DNA of 64,000 nt from Rugalucina vietnamica (GCA_964017185.1 OZ024870.1:67332312-67396311); one strand, 5' to 3'; numbered from the stretch's first letter, positions 33,483-46,252 are shown. The notes: generated from the sequence alone by a model not told the origin. Numbers and translations are program-made.

Positions 33483-33823
33483 TATAGGGAGAAATGTACT
33501 GGCTTATGTGCTTCAGTTTTGTCTGGAAAAAGCAAAAATGCATTTAACCAGTATAAAAAACATCTAAAATGACATAACTTCACTCTACGAAAGAAAAAAA
33601 TATAAGCAGAGCTTGATGAGAATGGCCAAAATGACTTTAAAAATTGTTCGCAAAAACCGAGAAATTCCAGTTATTTCCCTTGCCAGGGGATGAAAATTTT
33701 AAATTTGCAATAGCATACTTATTTACCACTCTATATCCTGGAAACTTCTACACAATCATTGTGAAAGGATCAATTTCAGATTTGAAACATGCTAGTTTGG
33801 ATCCCTGAACAATGACTTTTCCT

Positions 33824-33827
33824 TTAA
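33824..33827. other. Empty TTAA site between units 4 and 5
   Basis: Here the sequence reads CTTTTCC TTTAA AGCAAAATT, while every other unit-unit junction has the 649-bp element plus a second TTAA. The difference is exactly 653 bp, with no bases gained or lost. This is the product expected from precise excision of a TTAA element, or a site that was never filled. Confidence 0.9.
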
Positions 33828-35138
33828 AGCAAAATTTTTTTTTTTTTAATTTAAAGAAAAGACCCTTTTTTATGTAAATTGTGACTATTTTATGCAGTAT
33901 CTAAATGTTTTAGACCATTTCAAAAAGCCAAACTATGGTAATAGTGAGTTGAAACTGCCAGTCAGATCTCCGCGGCCAGGTCCCTATTTTGACACAATTT
34001 TTACAAATGGTCCATTTTCAGTTTTGCTGTCATTTTTAAAGGAGACCACTGACACTGATCATTTATTACCCTATTTATACAGTAGTCCTCAGATTTCAAA
34101 TTATACAAGAAAGAAGCTATATACTATGTCTCATTAAGTCACAAGATGTCTCTGTTTCTGCATACCCCTTGAAACATGTACTATTTCAGTACAATTTGAT
34201 TTTTTTTGGTCAATATTGACAATATTTGTCACCCTATTTGTGTTTTTATGTTTCATTTATAGTTTCAGCCATTTTGAAAACAAATTTTAGCTGAAACTGT
34301 TTAGACTGGATGGGCAGAATGCAAACAACTATTGTCTCTTTACCATTACCCTCAAATTCAAAGGGAGATAATTACAGGATCTCTGAGGACATAACATTTT
34401 TGAAATGGTCTCAGCAGCCTGTACTTGATGCCAGTTTCCATTTCTTTGTATTTAATTTTAGAAAATAGGCAAGTAAATAAAAATAATGTGAATTTGTATT
34501 GCATAAACTGATTTTCGTTTGTATATTTTGTATATAACTATGTCTCGGGGCAGAAACAAAGACACACAAATGTCAGAAGACTAATGACACCTGAAGGTAG
34601 CCTCTAGAAGCAGAAGTGGCAGCAGCAGTTGCACCTGTTATGTAAAATCTGTCTGTTGTCTTGTTCTCACAGCAATTTGATGGTCAGTAGTCTTTCCACA
34701 ATATCGCCTGGTAAATAGAGACCTAAAAGAATAAGGAGAGAAAAAATTCTATCCATCTTGAATGCTTCTGCAGTATACCCAAATGAAACAAATAAACACT
34801 TCTTGGTTACCATGGCAACTGCATCTTATCTACCAAATTAGATAGTATCAGGTCAAAAATATAAACAATGATGATAAGGTGGTGTGTTTCAGTTGTTCTT
34901 TGTGAGTTGTATAGTGCAGAAGTTGTTAAAGAAGGAATTTATACATATTGACTATTCACGGCTTAATTTTTATTTGTTGCTGCTGATAACTGTTTTTGCT
35001 GTTATTGTTACAATTGTCATCTTGTTTTACACTGCTTTTGTTAATGGAACTTTTGTTCAGTGGCATTTTGCAAGCAAAAGAATTCAGATAAACTAATTGG
35101 ATTTTACTGACTCTTGTGTTTTTACTTTTGTTACCAAA

Positions 35139-37040
35139 ATGTCTTCCAGAAGGAAAAGTTACAAGCAGAACAAAAAAAGATGGTGTACTCAATTTAAGAA
35201 AGGTCATAACTTTAACAAGGAGTATTCTTCAAAGGGTACAGAACTACTTTCTGAACCACAAATAAATACTGCCTGTACTTACCCTGAAATCAAAACTGTT
35301 AGGCCAAGTGCTGAGGAATACTTAGACGCTTGTAGAATTGTAGATAGTGATGAGACGGTGAATCATGAACTGCTCTGTCCAACTCGGCTCAGACCTAAAA
35401 CGAAACAATCAGAACTTGATTACACGAAATCAAATGAGGAGACAAAAGAAGAAAATGTAATAGTGAATTTTGACAAGTTGTCTTCCTTAGTTGCTGGGTT
35501 CCAGCATACATGTAAAAGGCCTTTTCCTGTAGTGAAATTGGAGAAAAGAAAGGGTCTCTGTATAACTGCAAGAACATGTTGCAAGAATTGTAAGTTTAAT
35601 TCACAGCCTTGTGAGTTATTCACTTCCATAAAGAAGAAAAGAGGACCCACAGCAGGCTCTCTAAATGATGCATTGGCAATACCTGTGCTTAAATCTAAAA
35701 TGGGTGTCACTGACATACGATACTTATTAAGTTGCATAAATGTCCAGTCACCAGCACCAAGTGGACTCCACAGAAAAGTCTGTCAAGCTGCGGATGAGAT
35801 GGTTAACTTGAACTCGGCTTCCATGTCTGATAATCAACGGTATGTGGAAAGGGTCATGGAAGTGTCTGGAAGAAAGCATGAAGTGAATGTGGAAACTGAC
35901 TTGTCTTTTAACAACAGGCCACAGTCAGGCTATGAAGCAGCAACACAATCCTTCTGCCCCATGGTGGAGCAAGATACTGACAAGAAGCTTGTTCTTTCAA
36001 TGGCTACAGCCAATAAACTGTGCAGCAAAAAGAACTGTAACCATCAAAACATTAAGTGCAAAAAGAACTTTGGTACTGCTGAGAGCATTTCCTCAAGTGA
36101 GTCTAAACTTGTGCATCAAAACTTAGAAAGTATTGATGGCAGTGGTATAGTAAAAGTAAAGTCCCTGACATCAGATGCAAGCACTCAGATTGATAAAAGT
36201 TTGCGCAGCTACGCACAAGTGAAGAGACGAAATATTCCACATTTCAAGTGTTTTGTTCATAAACTACGCACCGTTCAGAAACATGTAAGGTACATAAAAT
36301 TATCAAGTAGACTTCCAGGTTGTGATAAAGAAATATATTCAATCAGACTTTCTTCAGCAGTTAGAGCTAGAGTCCGCCTTGAGCTAGTAAGAGTAAAAAA
36401 GTTTTACAAGACAGCTCCTATGTTTGTCGCATATGCTGAAATTGCAGTCAAAAATATTTTACACTGTTTCTCTGGTAATCACATAAATTGTATAAGAAAT
36501 TCAATGGTTTGTAATGCACATCTTCTTGACTCATACACCACAAATCATTTACCATATAACAAACATCTTGAACTGAACAAGACGGACATGCTTCAGTTGC
36601 AGAGAGTGCTCGATAGTGACTTTTCACGAGAAAATTTGCGGAAGATTTCTCGTCTCTCAACAACTAACCGATCTGAGAGCTTGCACCACAGGGTCTTTAC
36701 TTACGCACCAAAATGTACAGTGTGGAGTAGAAATTTCACAGGCTTATGTCACTCCGCTGTTCATTCTTCTAGCGTAGGAACTGGACAGTCGTCGCTATCT
36801 CTAGCCGCAAGAGTTGGAATCCGCTTTAAATATACTGACCCTCTCTTCAAGCATATGAAGGCCTTAGATGCTACAAACAGTTACCATTTAAAGAGGAAAT
36901 CCTCTCAGCAGTACAAACTTTCACGACATCTTGCAAGAAAGCGAAGATGCAGCCAAAGAATAAAAGATAACTCAGTATACGCAGGTGCAGATGCAAGTGT
37001 GTCCAATGAGCATGCATATGGAATAAACATTAACAAGTGA
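35139..37040 (+). CDS. Mutator/Kolobok-like DDE transposase, copy 5
   Basis: Intact 633-codon frame. Its upstream region begins at the empty TTAA rather than a spacer, so any promoter within the spacer would be absent here. Confidence 0.75.
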   Translation: MSSRRKSYKQNKKRWCTQFKKGHNFNKEYSSKGTELLSEPQINTACTYPEIKTVRPSAEEYLDACRIVDSDETVNHELLCPTRLRPKTKQSELDYTKSNEETKEENVIVNFDKLSSLVAGFQHTCKRPFPVVKLEKRKGLCITARTCCKNCKFNSQPCELFTSIKKKRGPTAGSLNDALAIPVLKSKMGVTDIRYLLSCINVQSPAPSGLHRKVCQAADEMVNLNSASMSDNQRYVERVMEVSGRKHEVNVETDLSFNNRPQSGYEAATQSFCPMVEQDTDKKLVLSMATANKLCSKKNCNHQNIKCKKNFGTAESISSSESKLVHQNLESIDGSGIVKVKSLTSDASTQIDKSLRSYAQVKRRNIPHFKCFVHKLRTVQKHVRYIKLSSRLPGCDKEIYSIRLSSAVRARVRLELVRVKKFYKTAPMFVAYAEIAVKNILHCFSGNHINCIRNSMVCNAHLLDSYTTNHLPYNKHLELNKTDMLQLQRVLDSDFSRENLRKISRLSTTNRSESLHHRVFTYAPKCTVWSRNFTGLCHSAVHSSSVGTGQSSLSLAARVGIRFKYTDPLFKHMKALDATNSYHLKRKSSQQYKLSRHLARKRRCSQRIKDNSVYAGADASVSNEHAYGININK

Positions 37041-37057
37041 TACTACCTTCAGTGGTG

Positions 37058-37435
37058 TCACAGTATACAGCTTCTGTAGCCACAATGGCCAATACATTCT
37101 CCATTAAGAATGCATGTTTTTCGTTTATTATTAGTGTCATGTGGTTCTAATGACAGATGTTCAAAATTTATACAGCTTTTATTGTGGCATAAATGAGAAA
37201 CATGCAAATTTTTCAAGTCGATAAATCCACTTCTGATGTAATATACTAGCCGATGAGCCCGAACTTTCACCCTTTTACCCCGAAACTGAAACTGAATCAT
37301 GCCATAACCGTCCCTATCTTTCGATCCCTTCCAAACATAACAATTTTCAGTAATCAAAGTGTGTCTCCGAATCACTCTATTACAATATTGCACTTCGGTT
37401 TCACTAAAACGGGTGCTGAACACCACTTTTGCCAT
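37058..37435 (-). CDS. His-Me finger endonuclease, copy 5
   Basis: Intact 125-codon frame, convergent with transposase copy 5. Confidence 0.75.
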   Translation of the reverse strand: MAKVVFSTRFSETEVQYCNRVIRRHTLITENCYVWKGSKDRDGYGMIQFQFRGKRVKVRAHRLVYYIRSGFIDLKNLHVSHLCHNKSCINFEHLSLEPHDTNNKRKTCILNGECIGHCGYRSCIL

Positions 37436-37780
37436 TATAGGGAGAAATGTACTGGCTTATGTGCTTCAGTTTTGTCTGGAAAAAGCAAAAATGCATTTAA
37501 CCAGTATAAAAAACATCTAAAATGACATAACTTCACTCTACGAAAGAAAAAAATATAAGCAGAGCTTGATGAGAATGGCCAAAATGACTTTAAAAATTGT
37601 TCGCAAAAACCGAGAAATTCCAGTTATTTCCCTTGCCAGGGGATGAAAATTTTAAATTTGCAATAGCATACTTATTTACCACTCTATATCCTGGAAACTT
37701 CTACACAATCATTGTGAAAGGATCAATTTCAGATTTGAAACATGCTAGTTTGGATCCCTGAACAATGACTTTTCCTTTAA

Positions 37781-38429
37781 GGTAGCACTCCACAGTTTCG
37801 GGGGAGCGTCTCAGCTTTTTCCGCCAGTCATGTAAATAAACTAAGTTCTGAGCACTTACGCAGTAAGAAATGCAGTGCAATTCTATTTGAGTGAGCTGTT
37901 AACATGTCTAAAAATAGTTTCCAGCTATTACAAGCAACTACAAAGTCCATTTTCAAATTTTGCAACACTGACAATTTTACCCCACCCCCCTTTTTTGCCG
38001 AGCATTTTTCACCAAAATTTGCCTATTTCTGAAACCTCTGGCCAAGTCCATGCAAATGACTGGCCTATAAACCATGCAGATTCAGTCAGAGGACTTACTT
38101 ATAAAGACTCTGAGCTACAACTGAATAGCTCCCATCCAGCTACTTTTTCTGATATTTTCTGTCAAAGATAGATACCCGGAAATTTACCTTTCAAAACACG
38201 GCGTTCCATTTCCAGTCACAGTTTCGTATAAAATGCAGCTCAGCCATTGGTTCAAATTTGGGATACAAAAAAGTACCTTTCTGGCATCTATAAAGCATGC
38301 TCAATCAAATAGATCAGCAAAACATGGTCTCTTAAGGGTCAAACTTATTTTAGGGGCCACAGATCAGCCCTACCCTCTAAAATTCAATATTTTCTCCCAC
38401 CTCAAAAGTACGAAACTGTGAATGGAACC
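37781..38429. mobile_element. TTAA spacer element, copy 5
   Basis: 649 bp with TTAA on both sides, between units 5 and 6. Confidence 0.75.
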
Positions 38430-39744
38430 TTAAAGCAAAATTTTTTTTTTTTTAATTTAAAGAAAAGACCCTTTTTTATGTAAATTGTGACTATTTTATG
38501 CAGTATCTAAATGTTTTAGACCATTTCAAAAAGCCAAACTATGGTAATAGTGAGTTGAAACTGCCAGTCAGATCTCCGCGGCCAGGTCCCTATTTTGACA
38601 CAATTTTTACAAATGGTCCATTTTCAGTTTTGCTGTCATTTTTAAAGGAGACCACTGACACTGATCATTTATTACCCTATTTATACAGTAGTCCTCAGAT
38701 TTCAAATTATACAAGAAAGAAGCTATATACTATGTCTCATTAAGTCACAAGATGTCTCTGTTTCTGCATACCCCTTGAAACATGTACTATTTCAGTACAA
38801 TTTGATTTTTTTTGGTCAATATTGACAATATTTGTCACCCTATTTGTGTTTTTATGTTTCATTTATAGTTTCAGCCATTTTGAAAACAAATTTTAGCTGA
38901 AACTGTTTAGACTGGATGGGCAGAATGCAAACAACTATTGTCTCTTTACCATTACCCTCAAATTCAAAGGGAGATAATTACAGGATCTCTGAGGACATAA
39001 CATTTTTGAAATGGTCTCAGCAGCCTGTACTTGATGCCAGTTTCCATTTCTTTGTATTTAATTTTAGAAAATAGGCAAGTAAATAAAAATAATGTGAATT
39101 TGTATTGCATAAACTGATTTTCGTTTGTATATTTTGTATATAACTATGTCTCGGGGCAGAAACAAAGACACACAAATGTCAGAAGACTAATGACACCTGA
39201 AGGTAGCCTCTAGAAGCAGAAGTGGCAGCAGCAGTTGCACCTGTTATGTAAAATCTGTCTGTTGTCTTGTTCTCACAGCAATTTGATGGTCAGTAGTCTT
39301 TCCACAATATCGCCTGGTAAATAGAGACCTAAAAGAATAAGGAGAGAAAAAATTCTATCCATCTTGAATGCTTCTGCAGTATACCCAAATGAAACAAATA
39401 AACACTTCTTGGTTACCATGGCAACTGCATCTTATCTACCAAATTAGATAGTATCAGGTCAAAAATATAAACAATGATGATAAGGTGGTGTGTTTCAGTT
39501 GTTCTTTGTGAGTTGTATAGTGCAGAAGTTGTTAAAGAAGGAATTTATACATATTGACTATTCACGGCTTAATTTTTATTTGTTGCTGCTGATAACTGTT
39601 TTTGCTGTTATTGTTACAATTGTCATCTTGTTTTACACTGCTTTTGTTAATGGAACTTTTGTTCAGTGGCATTTTGCAAGCAAAAGAATTCAGATAAACT
39701 AATTGGATTTTACTGACTCTTGTGTTTTTACTTTTGTTACCAAA

Positions 39745-41646
39745 ATGTCTTCCAGAAGGAAAAGTTACAAGCAGAACAAAAAAAGATGGTGTACTCAATT
39801 TAAGAAAGGTCATAACTTTAACAAGGAGTATTCTTCAAAGGGTACAGAACTACTTTCTGAACCACAAATAAATACTGCCTGTACTTACCCTGAAATCAAA
39901 ACTGTTAGGCCAAGTGCTGAGGAATACTTAGACGCTTGTAGAATTGTAGATAGTGATGAGACGGTGAATCATGAACTGCTCTGTCCAACTCGGCTCAGAC
40001 CTAAAACGAAACAATCAGAACTTGATTACACGAAATCAAATGAGGAGACAAAAGAAGAAAATGTAATAGTGAATTTTGACAAGTTGTCTTCCTTAGTTGC
40101 TGGGTTCCAGCATACATGTAAAAGGCCTTTTCCTGTAGTGAAATTGGAGAAAAGAAAGGGTCTCTGTATAACTGCAAGAACATGTTGCAAGAATTGTAAG
40201 TTTAATTCACAGCCTTGTGAGTTATTCACTTCCATAAAGAAGAAAAGAGGACCCACAGCAGGCTCTCTAAATGATGCATTGGCAATACCTGTGCTTAAAT
40301 CTAAAATGGGTGTCACTGACATACGATACTTATTAAGTTGCATAAATGTCCAGTCACCAGCACCAAGTGGACTCCACAGAAAAGTCTGTCAAGCTGCGGA
40401 TGAGATGGTTAACTTGAACTCGGCTTCCATGTCTGATAATCAACGGTATGTGGAAAGGGTCATGGAAGTGTCTGGAAGAAAGCATGAAGTGAATGTGGAA
40501 ACTGACTTGTCTTTTAACAACAGGCCACAGTCAGGCTATGAAGCAGCAACACAATCCTTCTGCCCCATGGTGGAGCAAGATACTGACAAGAAGCTTGTTC
40601 TTTCAATGGCTACAGCCAATAAACTGTGCAGCAAAAAGAACTGTAACCATCAAAACATTAAGTGCAAAAAGAACTTTGGTACTGCTGAGAGCATTTCCTC
40701 AAGTGAGTCTAAACTTGTGCATCAAAACTTAGAAAGTATTGATGGCAGTGGTATAGTAAAAGTAAAGTCCCTGACATCAGATGCAAGCACTCAGATTGAT
40801 AAAAGTTTGCGCAGCTACGCACAAGTGAAGAGACGAAATATTCCACATTTCAAGTGTTTTGTTCATAAACTACGCACCGTTCAGAAACATGTAAGGTACA
40901 TAAAATTATCAAGTAGACTTCCAGGTTGTGATAAAGAAATATATTCAATCAGACTTTCTTCAGCAGTTAGAGCTAGAGTCCGCCTTGAGCTAGTAAGAGT
41001 AAAAAAGTTTTACAAGACAGCTCCTATGTTTGTCGCATATGCTGAAATTGCAGTCAAAAATATTTTACACTGTTTCTCTGGTAATCACATAAATTGTATA
41101 AGAAATTCAATGGTTTGTAATGCACATCTTCTTGACTCATACACCACAAATCATTTACCATATAACAAACATCTTGAACTGAACAAGACGGACATGCTTC
41201 AGTTGCAGAGAGTGCTCGATAGTGACTTTTCACGAGAAAATTTGCGGAAGATTTCTCGTCTCTCAACAACTAACCGATCTGAGAGCTTGCACCACAGGGT
41301 CTTTACTTACGCACCAAAATGTACAGTGTGGAGTAGAAATTTCACAGGCTTATGTCACTCCGCTGTTCATTCTTCTAGCGTAGGAACTGGACAGTCGTCG
41401 CTATCTCTAGCCGCAAGAGTTGGAATCCGCTTTAAATATACTGACCCTCTCTTCAAGCATATGAAGGCCTTAGATGCTACAAACAGTTACCATTTAAAGA
41501 GGAAATCCTCTCAGCAGTACAAACTTTCACGACATCTTGCAAGAAAGCGAAGATGCAGCCAAAGAATAAAAGATAACTCAGTATACGCAGGTGCAGATGC
41601 AAGTGTGTCCAATGAGCATGCATATGGAATAAACATTAACAAGTGA
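39745..41646 (+). CDS. Mutator/Kolobok-like DDE transposase, copy 6
   Basis: Intact 633-codon frame, identical in translation to copy 1. Confidence 0.75.
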   Translation: MSSRRKSYKQNKKRWCTQFKKGHNFNKEYSSKGTELLSEPQINTACTYPEIKTVRPSAEEYLDACRIVDSDETVNHELLCPTRLRPKTKQSELDYTKSNEETKEENVIVNFDKLSSLVAGFQHTCKRPFPVVKLEKRKGLCITARTCCKNCKFNSQPCELFTSIKKKRGPTAGSLNDALAIPVLKSKMGVTDIRYLLSCINVQSPAPSGLHRKVCQAADEMVNLNSASMSDNQRYVERVMEVSGRKHEVNVETDLSFNNRPQSGYEAATQSFCPMVEQDTDKKLVLSMATANKLCSKKNCNHQNIKCKKNFGTAESISSSESKLVHQNLESIDGSGIVKVKSLTSDASTQIDKSLRSYAQVKRRNIPHFKCFVHKLRTVQKHVRYIKLSSRLPGCDKEIYSIRLSSAVRARVRLELVRVKKFYKTAPMFVAYAEIAVKNILHCFSGNHINCIRNSMVCNAHLLDSYTTNHLPYNKHLELNKTDMLQLQRVLDSDFSRENLRKISRLSTTNRSESLHHRVFTYAPKCTVWSRNFTGLCHSAVHSSSVGTGQSSLSLAARVGIRFKYTDPLFKHMKALDATNSYHLKRKSSQQYKLSRHLARKRRCSQRIKDNSVYAGADASVSNEHAYGININK

Positions 41647-41663
41647 TACTACCTTCAGTGGTG

Positions 41664-42041
41664 TCACAGTATACAGCTTCTGTAGCCACAATGGCCAATA
41701 CATTCTCCATTAAGAATGCATGTTTTTCGTTTATTATTAGTGTCATGTGGTTCTAATGACAGATGTTCAAAATTTATACAGCTTTTATTGTGGCATAAAT
41801 GAGAAACATGCAAATTTTTCAAGTCGATAAATCCACTTCTGATGTAATATACTAGCCGATGAGCCCGAACTTTCACCCTTTTACCCCGAAACTGAAACTG
41901 AATCATGCCATAACCGTCCCTATCTTTCGATCCCTTCCAAACATAACAATTTTCAGTAATCAAAGTGTGTCTCCGAATCACTCTATTACAATATTGCACT
42001 TCGGTTTCACTAAAACGGGTGCTGAACACCACTTTTGCCAT
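41664..42041 (-). CDS. His-Me finger endonuclease, copy 6
   Basis: Intact 125-codon frame, convergent with transposase copy 6. Confidence 0.75.
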   Translation of the reverse strand: MAKVVFSTRFSETEVQYCNRVIRRHTLITENCYVWKGSKDRDGYGMIQFQFRGKRVKVRAHRLVYYIRSGFIDLKNLHVSHLCHNKSCINFEHLSLEPHDTNNKRKTCILNGECIGHCGYRSCIL

Positions 42042-42386
42042 TATAGGGAGAAATGTACTGGCTTATGTGCTTCAGTTTTGTCTGGAAAAAGCAAAAATGC
42101 ATTTAACCAGTATAAAAAACATCTAAAATGACATAACTTCACTCTACGAAAGAAAAAAATATAAGCAGAGCTTGATGAGAATGGCCAAAATGACTTTAAA
42201 AATTGTTCGCAAAAACCGAGAAATTCCAGTTATTTCCCTTGCCAGGGGATGAAAATTTTAAATTTGCAATAGCATACTTATTTACCACTCTATATCCTGG
42301 AAACTTCTACACAATCATTGTGAAAGGATCAATTTCAGATTTGAAACATGCTAGTTTGGATCCCTGAACAATGACTTTTCCTTTAA

Positions 42387-43035
42387 GGTAGCACTCCACA
42401 GTTTCGGGGGAGCGTCTCAGCTTTTTCCGCCAGTCATGTAAATAAACTAAGTTCTGAGCACTTACGCAGTAAGAAATGCAGTGCAATTCTATTTGAGTGA
42501 GCTGTTAACATGTCTAAAAATAGTTTCCAGCTATTACAAGCAACTACAAAGTCCATTTTCAAATTTTGCAACACTGACAATTTTACCCCACCCCCCTTTT
42601 TTGCCGAGCATTTTTCACCAAAATTTGCCTATTTCTGAAACCTCTGGCCAAGTCCATGCAAATGACTGGCCTATAAACCATGCAGATTCAGTCAGAGGAC
42701 TTACTTATAAAGACTCTGAGCTACAACTGAATAGCTCCCATCCAGCTACTTTTTCTGATATTTTCTGTCAAAGATAGATACCCGGAAATTTACCTTTCAA
42801 AACACGGCGTTCCATTTCCAGTCACAGTTTCGTATAAAATGCAGCTCAGCCATTGGTTCAAATTTGGGATACAAAAAAGTACCTTTCTGGCATCTATAAA
42901 GCATGCTCAATCAAATAGATCAGCAAAACATGGTCTCTTAAGGGTCAAACTTATTTTAGGGGCCACAGATCAGCCCTACCCTCTAAAATTCAATATTTTC
43001 TCCCACCTCAAAAGTACGAAACTGTGAATGGAACC
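42387..43035. mobile_element. TTAA spacer element, copy 6
   Basis: 649 bp with TTAA on both sides, between units 6 and 7. Confidence 0.75.
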
Positions 43036-44350
43036 TTAAAGCAAAATTTTTTTTTTTTTAATTTAAAGAAAAGACCCTTTTTTATGTAAATTGTGACTAT
43101 TTTATGCAGTATCTAAATGTTTTAGACCATTTCAAAAAGCCAAACTATGGTAATAGTGAGTTGAAACTGCCAGTCAGATCTCCGCGGCCAGGTCCCTATT
43201 TTGACACAATTTTTACAAATGGTCCATTTTCAGTTTTGCTGTCATTTTTAAAGGAGACCACTGACACTGATCATTTATTACCCTATTTATACAGTAGTCC
43301 TCAGATTTCAAATTATACAAGAAAGAAGCTATATACTATGTCTCATTAAGTCACAAGATGTCTCTGTTTCTGCATACCCCTTGAAACATGTACTATTTCA
43401 GTACAATTTGATTTTTTTTGGTCAATATTGACAATATTTGTCACCCTATTTGTGTTTTTATGTTTCATTTATAGTTTCAGCCATTTTGAAAACAAATTTT
43501 AGCTGAAACTGTTTAGACTGGATGGGCAGAATGCAAACAACTATTGTCTCTTTACCATTACCCTCAAATTCAAAGGGAGATAATTACAGGATCTCTGAGG
43601 ACATAACATTTTTGAAATGGTCTCAGCAGCCTGTACTTGATGCCAGTTTCCATTTCTTTGTATTTAATTTTAGAAAATAGGCAAGTAAATAAAAATAATG
43701 TGAATTTGTATTGCATAAACTGATTTTCGTTTGTATATTTTGTATATAACTATGTCTCGGGGCAGAAACAAAGACACACAAATGTCAGAAGACTAATGAC
43801 ACCTGAAGGTAGCCTCTAGAAGCAGAAGTGGCAGCAGCAGTTGCACCTGTTATGTAAAATCTGTCTGTTGTCTTGTTCTCACAGCAATTTGATGGTCAGT
43901 AGTCTTTCCACAATATCGCCTGGTAAATAGAGACCTAAAAGAATAAGGAGAGAAAAAATTCTATCCATCTTGAATGCTTCTGCAGTATACCCAAATGAAA
44001 CAAATAAACACTTCTTGGTTACCATGGCAACTGCATCTTATCTACCAAATTAGATAGTATCAGGTCAAAAATATAAACAATGATGATAAGGTGGTGTGTT
44101 TCAGTTGTTCTTTGTGAGTTGTATAGTGCAGAAGTTGTTAAAGAAGGAATTTATACATATTGACTATTCACGGCTTAATTTTTATTTGTTGCTGCTGATA
44201 ACTGTTTTTGCTGTTATTGTTACAATTGTCATCTTGTTTTACACTGCTTTTGTTAATGGAACTTTTGTTCAGTGGCATTTTGCAAGCAAAAGAATTCAGA
44301 TAAACTAATTGGATTTTACTGACTCTTGTGTTTTTACTTTTGTTACCAAA

Positions 44351-46252
44351 ATGTCTTCCAGAAGGAAAAGTTACAAGCAGAACAAAAAAAGATGGTGTAC
44401 TCAATTTAAGAAAGGTCATAACTTTAACAAGGAGTATTCTTCAAAGGGTACAGAACTACTTTCTGAACCACAAATAAATACTGCCTGTACTTACCCTGAA
44501 ATCAAAACTGTTAGGCCAAGTGCTGAGGAATACTTAGACGCTTGTAGAATTGTAGATAGTGATGAGACGGTGAATCATGAACTGCTCTGTCCAACTCGGC
44601 TCAGACCTAAAACGAAACAATCAGAACTTGATTACACGAAATCAAATGAGGAGACAAAAGAAGAAAATGTAATAGTGAATTTTGACAAGTTGTCTTCCTT
44701 AGTTGCTGGGTTCCAGCATACATGTAAAAGGCCTTTTCCTGTAGTGAAATTGGAGAAAAGAAAGGGTCTCTGTATAACTGCAAGAACATGTTGCAAGAAT
44801 TGTAAGTTTAATTCACAGCCTTGTGAGTTATTCACTTCCATAAAGAAGAAAAGAGGACCCACAGCAGGCTCTCTAAATGATGCATTGGCAATACCTGTGC
44901 TTAAATCTAAAATGGGTGTCACTGACATACGATACTTATTAAGTTGCATAAATGTCCAGTCACCAGCACCAAGTGGACTCCACAGAAAAGTCTGTCAAGC
45001 TGCGGATGAGATGGTTAACTTGAACTCGGCTTCCATGTCTGATAATCAACGGTATGTGGAAAGGGTCATGGAAGTGTCTGGAAGAAAGCATGAAGTGAAT
45101 GTGGAAACTGACTTGTCTTTTAACAACAGGCCACAGTCAGGCTATGAAGCAGCAACACAATCCTTCTGCCCCATGGTGGAGCAAGATACTGACAAGAAGC
45201 TTGTTCTTTCAATGGCTACAGCCAATAAACTGTGCAGCAAAAAGAACTGTAACCATCAAAACATTAAGTGCAAAAAGAACTTTGGTACTGCTGAGAGCAT
45301 TTCCTCAAGTGAGTCTAAACTTGTGCATCAAAACTTAGAAAGTATTGATGGCAGTGGTATAGTAAAAGTAAAGTCCCTGACATCAGATGCAAGCACTCAG
45401 ATTGATAAAAGTTTGCGCAGCTACGCACAAGTGAAGAGACGAAATATTCCACATTTCAAGTGTTTTGTTCATAAACTACGCACCGTTCAGAAACATGTAA
45501 GGTACATAAAATTATCAAGTAGACTTCCAGGTTGTGATAAAGAAATATATTCAATCAGACTTTCTTCAGCAGTTAGAGCTAGAGTCCGCCTTGAGCTAGT
45601 AAGAGTAAAAAAGTTTTACAAGACAGCTCCTATGTTTGTCGCATATGCTGAAATTGCAGTCAAAAATATTTTACACTGTTTCTCTGGTAATCACATAAAT
45701 TGTATAAGAAATTCAATGGTTTGTAATGCACATCTTCTTGACTCATACACCACAAATCATTTACCATATAACAAACATCTTGAACTGAACAAGACGGACA
45801 TGCTTCAGTTGCAGAGAGTGCTCGATAGTGACTTTTCACGAGAAAATTTGCGGAAGATTTCTCGTCTCTCAACAACTAACCGATCTGAGAGCTTGCACCA
45901 CAGGGTCTTTACTTACGCACCAAAATGTACAGTGTGGAGTAGAAATTTCACAGGCTTATGTCACTCCGCTGTTCATTCTTCTAGCGTAGGAACTGGACAG
46001 TCGTCGCTATCTCTAGCCGCAAGAGTTGGAATCCGCTTTAAATATACTGACCCTCTCTTCAAGCATATGAAGGCCTTAGATGCTACAAACAGTTACCATT
46101 TAAAGAGGAAATCCTCTCAGCAGTACAAACTTTCACGACATCTTGCAAGAAAGCGAAGATGCAGCCAAAGAATAAAAGATAACTCAGTATACGCAGGTGC
46201 AGATGCAAGTGTGTCCAATGAGCATGCATATGGAATAAACATTAACAAGTGA
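44351..46252 (+). CDS. Mutator/Kolobok-like DDE transposase, copy 7
   Basis: Intact 633-codon frame, identical in translation to copy 1. Confidence 0.75.
   Translation: MSSRRKSYKQNKKRWCTQFKKGHNFNKEYSSKGTELLSEPQINTACTYPEIKTVRPSAEEYLDACRIVDSDETVNHELLCPTRLRPKTKQSELDYTKSNEETKEENVIVNFDKLSSLVAGFQHTCKRPFPVVKLEKRKGLCITARTCCKNCKFNSQPCELFTSIKKKRGPTAGSLNDALAIPVLKSKMGVTDIRYLLSCINVQSPAPSGLHRKVCQAADEMVNLNSASMSDNQRYVERVMEVSGRKHEVNVETDLSFNNRPQSGYEAATQSFCPMVEQDTDKKLVLSMATANKLCSKKNCNHQNIKCKKNFGTAESISSSESKLVHQNLESIDGSGIVKVKSLTSDASTQIDKSLRSYAQVKRRNIPHFKCFVHKLRTVQKHVRYIKLSSRLPGCDKEIYSIRLSSAVRARVRLELVRVKKFYKTAPMFVAYAEIAVKNILHCFSGNHINCIRNSMVCNAHLLDSYTTNHLPYNKHLELNKTDMLQLQRVLDSDFSRENLRKISRLSTTNRSESLHHRVFTYAPKCTVWSRNFTGLCHSAVHSSSVGTGQSSLSLAARVGIRFKYTDPLFKHMKALDATNSYHLKRKSSQQYKLSRHLARKRRCSQRIKDNSVYAGADASVSNEHAYGININK

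Larger units (their letters stand above)
29875..33823 (+). mobile_element. Two-gene transposon unit 4
   Basis: Its right end runs straight into a single TTAA and then unit 5, with no spacer between. Confidence 0.75.
33828..37776 (+). mobile_element. Two-gene transposon unit 5
   Basis: The only unit lacking a spacer on its left side; its right side is normal. Confidence 0.75.
38434..42382 (+). mobile_element. Two-gene transposon unit 6
   Basis: Full-length, TTAA-bordered unit with both genes. Confidence 0.75.
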
